The notes beneath the pieces were generated by a model. It searched no databases, was not told the DNA's origin, and saw only the letters and a program-made list of their open reading frames with translations. Below are positions 1-5,438 of a stretch of 5,438 nt of DNA, piece after piece (positions within the stretch are counted from its first letter, which is position 1; the number at the start of each line of letters is the position of its first letter). The translations under genes and the position numbers were made by a program. The stretch spans positions 1 to 5,438 of the forward strand of contig CAZOLN010000157.1 of the NCBI GenBank assembly GCA_964580565.1, read 5' to 3'. The stretch is from DUEL01 sp964580565. Its GTDB lineage: Bacteria > Chloroflexota > Anaerolineae > B4-G1 > DUEL01.

Positions 1-40
1 CAGCGCCTCCGCGGCGAGAACCATAGCGATGAGAAGCAGG

Positions 41-65
41 AGGGGCGACCCCGGGGGTCGCCCCT
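41..65 (-). terminator. Strong GC hairpin downstream of the aldolase gene, possible terminator
   Basis: A perfect 10-bp inverted repeat (42-51 with 55-64, three-base loop), extendable by an A-T pair at 41/65, lies about 45 nt past the aldolase stop. On the minus strand it is followed by a pyrimidine-rich but not T-rich run (TCCTGCTTCTC), so an intrinsic terminator is plausible but not classical. On the plus strand only TTCG follows, so it could also end a rightward transcript entering from the left. Positions 1-40 contain no gene I can support: a hydrophobic minus-strand reading frame (LLLIAMVLAAEAL) runs off the left edge but has no ribosome-binding site. Confidence 0.4.
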
Positions 66-108
66 TCGCAGTAAAAATTACGGGGAGCCCCGACCTGTCC
101 AAAAGCGG

Positions 109-1527
<1,419 letters not shown>

Positions 1528-1543
1528 CGTCTCCTCCCTACAG

Positions 1544-1613
1544 TGCGTCGTGTGTCACGCGTCATGCGTCTTGCGTCCTGCGTCTTGCGTCATGCGTCCT
1601 GCGTCCTGCGTCA
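1544..1613. repeat. Ten-unit 7-bp tandem repeat, consensus TGCGTCN
   Basis: Ten consecutive heptamers fit TGCGTCN on the plus strand; units 2 and 3 are degenerate (TGTGTCA, CGCGTCA) and the last base is the main variable position. The array fills nearly the whole gap between the two minus-strand genes. The final TCA of the last unit (1611-1613) is the TGA stop of the cupin gene read on the minus strand. It resembles the short tandem heptanucleotide repeats (STRRs) described in cyanobacterial genomes. No function is inferred, and it is too short-unit to be CRISPR. Confidence 0.95.
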
Positions 1614-2069
1614 TTTGATCTCCGGCCCCTTCGTCCAATCGTACCCGATCTCCGGGTCGTCGTGCGGGATGCGGCCCTCGTCGGTCCCGTCGTACTCCTG
1701 GGAGGTGATGTAGAAGACGTGCGCCGGACCCTGAAGGACCCGATACCCGTGGGCCACGCCCGGTGGGATCTTCAGCACGATCGGTGGATGTCCCTCCCCC
1801 ATCAGGAGTTCCATCAACTCCCCGTGGGTGGGGGAATCAGGACGGGTGTCGTACAGGGCCGCCTTGATCACCCCGCAGGCTACGTACCACCAATCGGTCT
1901 GCCGCTGATGGACGTGCCACGCCTTGGCGACCCCGGTGTGGCTCATCGTGTGGCTCCACTGAGCGAACCCCTCGGCGAAGATGGGATCGCTGGCGCGCAG
2001 GATCTCCCGAAAGAACCCCCGCTCGTCGGTGTGGGTGACCAGTTCCTTAATTTCAACTCCGTGGATCAT
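1611..2069 (-). CDS. RmlC-like cupin, dTDP-4-dehydrorhamnose 3,5-epimerase family protein
   Basis: A 152-residue protein with the pattern of the RmlC cupin family, which epimerises 4-keto nucleotide sugars at C3/C5 in deoxysugar and polysaccharide pathways. Visible family landmarks are TDERGFFRE (14-22), SHTMSHTGVAKAWHVHQ (39-55, with His52 at the catalytic-base position), the second cupin half IPPGVAHGYRVL (101-112, His107), VFYITSQEYD (118-127, Tyr120 at the catalytic-acid position) and the terminal DDPEIGYDW (137-145). Two things argue against a plain dTDP-rhamnose epimerase: it is shorter than the usual roughly 180 residues, and the substrate-binding RGLH motif reads KAWH. It may act on another sugar or be a non-catalytic cupin relative. 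ATG 2069 is preferred over the adjacent in-frame TTG at 2072 because the Shine-Dalgarno spacing is 7 nt rather than 4. It is the first gene of the leftward unit with the aldolase and has its own promoter. Confidence 0.8.
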   Translation of the reverse strand: MIHGVEIKELVTHTDERGFFREILRASDPIFAEGFAQWSHTMSHTGVAKAWHVHQRQTDWWYVACGVIKAALYDTRPDSPTHGELMELLMGEGHPPIVLKIPPGVAHGYRVLQGPAHVFYITSQEYDGTDEGRIPHDDPEIGYDWTKGPEIK

Positions 2070-2075
2070 CAACCG

Positions 2076-2083
2076 ACCTCCTC
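2076..2083 (-). promoter_or_regulatory. Shine-Dalgarno GAGGAGGT that decides the cupin start
   Basis: On the minus strand GAGGAGGT precedes TCGGTTGATG. The GGAGG core (2077-2081) is 7 nt from ATG at 2069 and only 4 nt from TTG at 2072, so ATG is the better start. The TTG start would add one residue. Confidence 0.75.
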
Positions 2084-2104
2084 ACAGGATCAGCAGCGTG
2101 GGAG

Positions 2105-2132
2105 ATTATAGCAGAGTTGAACGGGATGTCCA
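2105..2132 (-). promoter_or_regulatory. Sigma70-type promoter for the cupin-aldolase unit
   Basis: On the minus strand a -35 TGGACA (2132-2127, one mismatch from TTGACA) is followed after 16 bp by a perfect -10 TATAAT (2110-2105). Transcription would start near 2098, giving a leader of about 29 nt that contains just the Shine-Dalgarno. It lies back to back with the yjbQ promoter. Confidence 0.75.
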
Positions 2133-2133
2133 G

Positions 2134-2146
2134 CGGTTTGAAACCG
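2134..2146. promoter_or_regulatory. 13-bp palindrome CGGTTTGAAACCG, candidate operator
   Basis: Two perfectly complementary 6-bp arms flank a central G. The palindrome covers the yjbQ -35 box (2138-2143) and begins one base from the opposing cupin -35 box. A repressor bound here could block both divergent promoters. A related half-site CGGTTC recurs at 2151-2156. It could be chance, since 6-bp arms are short; no cognate regulator is present in the window. Confidence 0.35.
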
Positions 2147-2166
2147 AGGGCGGTTCGTGCTATAGT
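2138..2166 (+). promoter_or_regulatory. Sigma70-type promoter for yjbQ-thrC
   Basis: A -35 TTGAAA (2138-2143), a 17-bp spacer and a -10 TATAGT (2161-2166) predict a start near 2173 and a leader of about 47 nt. Its -35 is separated by only 5 bp from that of the divergent cupin promoter. Confidence 0.75.
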
Positions 2167-2175
2167 CGGAGCAGG

Positions 2176-2196
2176 AGGTTCGAGGTTCAAGGTTTG
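2176..2196. repeat. Three tandem heptamers AGGTTYN in the yjbQ leader
   Basis: AGGTTCG, AGGTTCA and AGGTTTG follow each other without gaps just downstream of the predicted transcription start and about 24 bp before the yjbQ start codon. The unit length (7 bp) matches that of the longer TGCGTCN array in the window although the sequence is unrelated. Confidence 0.75.
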
Positions 2197-2219
2197 GAAT
2201 CGACAGTCCGGAGGGAGGT

Positions 2220-2639
2220 ATGGTCATCACCAGAGAACTACACCTGAGCACCCGGGGGCACGCCGATGTGGTGGACATCACCGGCGAGGTGGCCCATCTG
2301 GTGCAGGAGTCGGGCCTGCGGGCTGGGATCGTCACCGTCTTTTGCCCCGGATCGACGGGAGGGCTGACCACCATCGAGTACGAAAGCGGCGTCATCGCCG
2401 ACCTGCAGCAGGTGCTGGACGAGATGGTCCCGCCCGATCGGGACTATCGGCACCACCTGCGCTGGGGGGACGACAACGGACACTCCCACATCCGGGCGGC
2501 CCTGATCGGCCCTTCCCTCACCGTGCCGTTCGTCGACGGGCGGCTGACGCTGGGGACCTGGCAGCAGATCGTCTTCTGCGACTTCGACACCCGCCCCCGC
2601 TCGCGGCGGCTGGTGGTCCAGATCATCGGGGAGAAGTAG
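2220..2639 (+). CDS. yjbQ: YjbQ family protein (UPF0047, secondary thiamine-phosphate synthase family)
   Basis: A 139-residue protein, the usual full length for the YjbQ/UPF0047 family. Characteristic blocks are visible: DITGEV (19-24), PGSTGGLTTIEYESGV (43-58, with Glu53), then the family signature WGDDNGHSHIRAALIGPS (82-99, with His88 and His90), TVPFVDGRLTLGTWQQI (101-117) and FDTRPRSRR (122-130). The compact trimeric fold has clustered histidines and acidic residues that look like a metal site. E. coli YjbQ shows weak thiamine-phosphate synthase activity and can rescue loss of ThiE, but its natural role is unknown, so the product name should not be read as a proven thiamine function. The ATG is backed by a strong GGAGG (2210-2214) 5 nt upstream. 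It is first in an operon with thrC, whose start lies 2 bp past this stop, so the two are probably translationally coupled. Confidence 0.93.
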   Translation: MVITRELHLSTRGHADVVDITGEVAHLVQESGLRAGIVTVFCPGSTGGLTTIEYESGVIADLQQVLDEMVPPDRDYRHHLRWGDDNGHSHIRAALIGPSLTVPFVDGRLTLGTWQQIVFCDFDTRPRSRRLVVQIIGEK

Positions 2640-2641
2640 CG

Positions 2642-3826
2642 ATGTCGTACCTGACCCACCTGGAATGTTCCCTTTGCGGTCGCACCTTCGACGCCGACCG
2701 GCTCCAGCGGCTGTGCCCCGACTGCGCCCGCCCCCTCCTGGCCCGGTACGACCTGGCATCGGTCCGCGCCCTGGGCCGGGAGGCCGCCATCACCGACGAG
2801 CCGACGATGTGGCGGTACTGGCCGCTGCTGCCGGTGCACGGGCCGGAGAGCGCCGTCAACCTGGGGGAGGGCTTCACCCCGCTCACCCCTGCCCGGCGGC
2901 TGGGGGAGGCGCTGGGGATGAGCCATCTCTACATCAAGGACGAAAGCCTCAACCCCACGGGATCCTTCAAAGCCCGCGGGCTCTCGGCGGCGATCTCCCG
3001 CGCCCGCGAACTGGGCGTGCGGGAGGTGGTGATCCCCTCGGCGGGCAACGCGGCCGGGGCGATGGCCGCCTACGCAGCGCGGGCGGGGATGAAGGCCCAC
3101 GTCTACATGCCCCGAGACGTCCCGGCCCCCTTCCTTCTGGAATGCCAGACGCTGGGGGCGGAGGTGGTGTTGGTGGACGGCCTGATCACCGACTGCGGGC
3201 GGGAGGCCCGGCGGGCAGCGGAGGCGAACGGCTGGTTCGACGTCTCCACCCTCAAGGAGCCGTACCGGCTGGAGGGGAAGAAGACGATGGGGTACGAGTT
3301 GGCCGAGCAGTTCGGGTGGGAACTGCCCGACGTGATCATCTACCCCACCGGCGGAGGGACCGGCCTGATCGGGATGTGGAAGGCGTTTCAGGAGTTGGGT
3401 GAACTGGGGTGGATCGGGGAGCACAGGCCCCGGATGGTGGCGGTGCAACCGACGGGGTGCGCCCCCATCGTCCGCGCCTTCCACGCCGGGGCGGAGTTCG
3501 CCGAGCCGTGGGAGGATGCCCACACCGTCGCCGCCGGGCTGCGGGTCCCGGCCGCCGTGGGCGACTTCCTCATCCTCCGCGCCCTGCGGGAGAGCGGCGG
3601 CACCGCCGTCGCCGTCTCCGACGAAGCGCTGCTGGAGGGACAGCGACGGATGGCCCGCCTGGAGGGGATCTTCGCCTGCCCCGAAGGGGGAGCGACCGTG
3701 GCCGCGTTGGAGGTGCTGCTCGATCAGGGATGGATCAAGCCCGACGAGCGGGTCGTCCTCTTCAACACCGGCACCGGTCTGAAATATCCCACCACAGAGG
3801 CACAGAGGGCACAGAGAAAATTATAG
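2642..3826 (+). CDS. thrC: Threonine synthase (PLP-dependent, with N-terminal zinc ribbon)
   Basis: A 394-residue pyridoxal-phosphate enzyme of fold type II that converts O-phospho-L-homoserine to L-threonine, the last step of threonine synthesis. The N-terminus carries a zinc ribbon CSLC...CPDC (Cys9, Cys12, Cys25, Cys28). LGEGFTPL (74-81) is the typical threonine-synthase entry motif. Lys110 in NPTGSFKARG is the PLP Schiff-base lysine, SAGNAAG (133-139) forms the cofactor loop, KEPYRLEGKKTMGYEL (205-220) is strongly threonine-synthase-like, and TGGGTG (236-241) binds the PLP phosphate. The family C-terminus LFNTGTGLKYP is present, but it is followed by TTEAQRAQRKL, which is encoded by the inverted repeat and is probably not ancestral. 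The ATG at 2642 lies 2 bp after the yjbQ stop with GGGGAG upstream. The same frame is open back to 2117, but longer starts would overlap yjbQ. Related PLP enzymes such as cysteate synthase are less likely alternatives. Confidence 0.94.
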   Translation: MSYLTHLECSLCGRTFDADRLQRLCPDCARPLLARYDLASVRALGREAAITDEPTMWRYWPLLPVHGPESAVNLGEGFTPLTPARRLGEALGMSHLYIKDESLNPTGSFKARGLSAAISRARELGVREVVIPSAGNAAGAMAAYAARAGMKAHVYMPRDVPAPFLLECQTLGAEVVLVDGLITDCGREARRAAEANGWFDVSTLKEPYRLEGKKTMGYELAEQFGWELPDVIIYPTGGGTGLIGMWKAFQELGELGWIGEHRPRMVAVQPTGCAPIVRAFHAGAEFAEPWEDAHTVAAGLRVPAAVGDFLILRALRESGGTAVAVSDEALLEGQRRMARLEGIFACPEGGATVAALEVLLDQGWIKPDERVVLFNTGTGLKYPTTEAQRAQRKL

Positions 3827-3860
3827 AAATCTCCGTGCCCTCCGTGCCTCTGTGGTTTTT
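3791..3860 (+). terminator. Long inverted repeat between thrC and mat, terminator for thrC
   Basis: Arms 3791-3817 and 3830-3856 form a 27-position stem around a 12-nt AT-rich loop, ending in five Ts (3856-3860) on the plus strand, which suits termination of the thrC transcript. The only two imperfections (3804/3843 and 3813/3834) are A-C mismatches in plus-strand RNA but become U-G wobbles in minus-strand RNA, so the mat transcript can form the complete stem too. The left arm contains near-direct repeats of CACAGAGG. The thrC stop (3824-3826) lies in the loop and the mat stop is 5 bp beyond the right end of the stem. The motif of CACAGAGG-type arms with a complementary CCTCTGTG partner is, from my general knowledge, a widespread dispersed intergenic palindrome in GC-rich environmental bacteria. 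Confidence 0.85.
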
Positions 3861-3861
3861 G

Positions 3862-5049
3862 CTAAAACAACGGGAACTCCCGCCGCAGGATCCGTTCCCG
3901 CACCGTGTGAACCTGGGCCAGTTGCTCGTCCAGGACCGCCTGCACGTCCGCCTGGATGCTGGGGGTGAGACCGCCGGAGACGGGGCGCACGTAGGCGGTG
4001 GCGACCAGCGGCTGGTCCAGCGGCGCGCCGATCTGGGAGAGCAGGTAGACGGTGGCCTCTTTCACCGTGGGCACCCGCTCCACGATCTCCCTCGCCGCCA
4101 GCATCGCCAGCACGTTGTAGACCTTCCCCACGTGGGAGATGGGGTTCTTACCGCAGGCCGCCTCCAGGCTGGTGGCGCGGAAGGGGGTGATCAGGCCGTT
4201 CACTCGGTTCCCCCGCCCGACCGCGCCGTCGTCCCCCATCTCCGCCGAGGTGCCGGTGAGGGTCAGATAGACCGCCCCGGCGTCCACATCGTCGGCGGTG
4301 TTGACGTAGACCGTCACCCTGCGGGTGTCCAGCCCGGCGGCAAAGGTCTGAATGGCCTCCTGGGCGGCCTGCCGGGCCTCCAAGTACTCCGCGGCATCGT
4401 GGATGTGCTCGGCGATGAAGGGCAGTGCGACGGTGAGGACCATCTCATCCCCCTGCCGAGCCCCCATCACCTTCACATCCTCGCCGATCGGAAACCGGTC
4501 GATCAACTCAAAGTTAATGTAGCGGGAGGTCTCGTACACCGCCCGTTCCAGCCCCGATCGGGGCCAATGGCTGACGCCGAAACTGGTGTCGTTGGCTGTG
4601 ACGTGGTCGACGACGTAGGCCAGTTCCTCCGCGCCACGGCCGACAAAGGAGTCGATGACCATATGCCGGTCCGGATCGAGGTAGCGCATCGTCTCCCGGA
4701 TGTGCTGGCGGGCCGCCTCGATGGCGATGGAGTCGAGGGGGATCTTCCGCCCCTTGTAGGTAGGCGTGCCCCGACCGGCGATCTGGATGCGGATGGGCCG
4801 GATCATATGGCCACCCCCGTAACCCACCTCCACCTCCCCGGCCACCAACTGGACCTTGTCGAAGTTGTGGTGGAGAAGGGTCCCCAGGTTCTCCTGGCAC
4901 CAGCGGCTGTACTCGACCGAGATCCGCTCGGCGATGCCGTCGCAGAGGCTGTCGGGATGGCCGATCCCCTTCCGCTCGACGATCTCTACCGGCAGGTCCT
5001 CGATGTACGGGCCGATCGCCTCACTGACCACGATGTTTCGCTTCGCCAC
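3862..5049 (-). CDS. mat: S-adenosylmethionine synthetase, archaeal type (methionine adenosyltransferase)
   Basis: A 395-residue enzyme that joins ATP and L-methionine into S-adenosylmethionine, the cell's main methyl donor. It is not the usual bacterial MetK but the archaeal-type family (type 2, COG1812), to which its full length also fits. Diagnostic blocks are ERKGIGHPDSLCDGIAE (25-41, with His31 and Asp33), HNFDKVQLVAGEVEVGYGGG (61-80), HVTANDTSFGVSHWP (149-163), GEDVKVMGAR (189-198), LTGTSAEMGDDGAVGRGN (264-281) followed by RVNGLITP (282-289), LEAACGKNPISHVGKVYNVLA (295-315, in part) and LLSQIGAPLDQP (336-347). The start is GTG at 5049, supported by AGGAGT (5055-5060) about 5-6 nt upstream and by the family N-terminus. 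Expression is very probably controlled by the SAM-I riboswitch in its leader, giving direct feedback by its own product. It converges with thrC. Archaeal-type members occur in a minority of bacteria, so ancient transfer is plausible. Confidence 0.96.
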   Translation of the reverse strand: MAKRNIVVSEAIGPYIEDLPVEIVERKGIGHPDSLCDGIAERISVEYSRWCQENLGTLLHHNFDKVQLVAGEVEVGYGGGHMIRPIRIQIAGRGTPTYKGRKIPLDSIAIEAARQHIRETMRYLDPDRHMVIDSFVGRGAEELAYVVDHVTANDTSFGVSHWPRSGLERAVYETSRYINFELIDRFPIGEDVKVMGARQGDEMVLTVALPFIAEHIHDAAEYLEARQAAQEAIQTFAAGLDTRRVTVYVNTADDVDAGAVYLTLTGTSAEMGDDGAVGRGNRVNGLITPFRATSLEAACGKNPISHVGKVYNVLAMLAAREIVERVPTVKEATVYLLSQIGAPLDQPLVATAYVRPVSGGLTPSIQADVQAVLDEQLAQVHTVRERILRREFPLF

Positions 5050-5091
5050 AGGTCACTCCTTTCCCCCGGCCGATGTCCAGGTAAAGACCGA

Positions 5092-5137
5092 CCCGCCTCG
5101 CCGTGGGCCGGGGCGGTCCCCACCTCCGCGAGGCGGG
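5092..5137 (-). other. GC-rich leader hairpin between the riboswitch terminator and the mat start
   Basis: A perfect 10-bp stem (5092-5101 with 5128-5137, CCCGCCTCGC on either strand's 5' side) encloses a second 5-bp stem (5103-5107 with 5118-5122). It begins one base after the T tract of the riboswitch terminator and ends about 30 nt before the Shine-Dalgarno. No T tract follows it on the minus strand, so it is not an intrinsic terminator. It may stabilise the read-through mRNA or act as a pause or second control element; function is unknown. Confidence 0.6.
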
Positions 5138-5138
5138 C

Positions 5139-5171
5139 AAAAAAAGCCCCCTTCTGGACGATCGAAGGGGC
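5139..5171 (-). terminator. Riboswitch-controlled intrinsic terminator upstream of mat
   Basis: On the minus strand GCCCCTTC (5171-5164) pairs with GAAGGGGGC (5154-5146), with one bulged G, around a 9-nt loop, and is followed by seven Ts (5145-5139). It sits 15 nt after the end of the SAM-I aptamer and about 90 nt before the mat start codon: the expected expression platform of a transcription-terminating S-box leader. Confidence 0.9.
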
Positions 5172-5186
5172 ACGACGGGCGCGCCA

Positions 5187-5301
5187 CCTCTTATCTTCCA
5201 GAACCCACGTTCTGCCGGAATTGGCACCTGGCCGGTCGTCTGCTACCGGCTGGTTGCCGAGGCTTCACAGGGCCGGTCCCTCCGCCTCTCTGGATAAGAG
5301 G
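5187..5301 (-). promoter_or_regulatory. SAM-I (S-box) riboswitch aptamer
   Basis: Read on the minus strand, a 115-nt segment has every hallmark of the SAM-I family. P1 is a perfect 9-bp helix (5301-5293 CCTCTTATC with 5195-5187 GATAAGAGG). The 5' core has AGAG followed by GGCGGAGGGACCGGCC (5286-5271), the kink-turn region, then TGAAGCC and CGGCAACC. P3 is GCCGGT/ACCGGC (5250-5245 with 5236-5231). The conserved GGTGCCAATTCC (5228-5217) follows, and P4 is CAGAAC/GTTCTG (5214-5209 with 5204-5199) with loop GTGG. An antiterminator is visible: 5203-5187 can pair with 5168-5152 (13 Watson-Crick pairs, one G-U, three mismatches), consuming the 3' strands of P1 and P4 on one side and both terminator arms on the other. 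SAM binding would lock P1, release the terminator and turn mat off. Confidence 0.96.
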
Positions 5302-5330
5302 GTCGCCGGGGCTATTAGATTGTTGGGCGG

Positions 5331-5358
5331 ATGATACCATAGAAACGAAAATTGTCAA
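5331..5358 (-). promoter_or_regulatory. mat: Sigma70-type promoter for the riboswitch-mat transcript
   Basis: On the minus strand a perfect -35 TTGACA (5358-5353) is followed by a 16-bp AT-rich spacer and -10 TATCAT (5336-5331). Transcription would start near 5324, about 23 nt before P1 of the riboswitch and about 275 nt before the mat start codon. Confidence 0.85.
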
Positions 5359-5400
5359 GAAATCCCCTCCCCCTTTACCCCTCCGCTCCCTGCTCTATGA

Positions 5401-5429
5401 TTGACAGCCCTCCCAAAGCAAGGTATACT
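5401..5429 (+). promoter_or_regulatory. Consensus promoter pointing out of the window
   Basis: TTGACA (5401-5406), a 17-bp spacer and TATACT (5424-5429) form a near-perfect sigma70-type promoter reading rightward, with a predicted start near 5436. Its gene lies beyond the window. It is divergent from the mat promoter, with a pyrimidine-rich run (about 5364-5396) between the two -35 boxes. Confidence 0.8.
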
Positions 5430-5438
5430 CCCTTCGCG

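Noticed and set aside
1..40. Possible start of a membrane or secreted protein on the minus strand (ATG at 24, hydrophobic frame)
   Set aside because: No Shine-Dalgarno precedes the ATG, and only eight codons are visible before the window edge; chance is more likely.
1544..1613. Possible CRISPR-like array
   Set aside because: Units are 7 bp and contiguous with no spacers; it is a simple tandem heptamer array.
2117..2641. Upstream extension of the thrC reading frame
   Set aside because: The frame is open, but the zinc-ribbon N-terminus begins naturally at the ATG at 2642 just after the yjbQ stop; the extension overlaps yjbQ and has no recognisable domain.
5092..5137. Second intrinsic terminator in the mat leader
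   Set aside because: The stem is strong but followed on the minus strand by TCGGTCTTTACC rather than a T tract, and the A run on its other side has the wrong orientation for plus-strand termination.
3409..5334. A 641-codon plus-strand open frame covering the mat gene and its leader
   Set aside because: It lies antisense to a clear methionine adenosyltransferase, begins inside thrC in another frame, runs through the riboswitch, and its translation is repetitive Arg/Gly/Asp-rich text typical of GC-rich shadow frames.

Overview
This is a GC-rich bacterial chromosome segment with five protein genes, all core or housekeeping-like metabolism, and almost no wasted space. There are no phage, transposon, CRISPR, tRNA or rRNA features. 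The sigma70-type promoters, strong GGAGG ribosome-binding sites, heptamer repeat arrays and an archaeal-type S-adenosylmethionine synthetase together suggest a deep-branching GC-rich bacterium such as a Chloroflexota (Anaerolineae-like) member. That placement is inference and only moderately sure.

Layout. Positions 1-108 hold a strong hairpin and no convincing gene. On the minus strand, a class II aldolase-family gene (109-1527) lies downstream of an RmlC-like cupin sugar-epimerase gene (1611-2069). The gap between them is almost entirely an array of ten 7-bp units, which also supplies the cupin stop codon. Positions 2070-2219 are a divergent control region with back-to-back promoters about 5 bp apart and a 13-bp palindrome. 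To the right, on the plus strand, yjbQ (2220-2639) and thrC (2642-3826, threonine synthase) form a tight operon with a 2-bp gap. thrC converges on the minus-strand gene for an archaeal-type methionine adenosyltransferase (3862-5049). The two are separated by a 27-bp-stem inverted repeat that encodes the last residues of ThrC and ends in a T tract.

The most striking part is the leader of the methionine adenosyltransferase gene (5050-5358, minus strand). It reads in order: a TTGACA/TATCAT promoter, a complete SAM-I (S-box) riboswitch aptamer, a matching antiterminator/terminator pair with seven Ts, a second very GC-rich hairpin, a Shine-Dalgarno and a GTG start. A bacterial riboswitch that senses S-adenosylmethionine thus appears to shut off an archaeal-family enzyme that makes it. 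At the right edge a consensus promoter (TTGACA, 17 bp, TATACT) points out of the window toward an unseen plus-strand gene.

Functionally, ThrC and the SAM synthetase sit on the two competing branches of aspartate-family metabolism (threonine versus methionine/SAM). The aldolase and the cupin epimerase belong to sugar-phosphate and nucleotide-sugar type chemistry. YjbQ is a widely conserved enzyme-like protein whose physiological role is unsettled.
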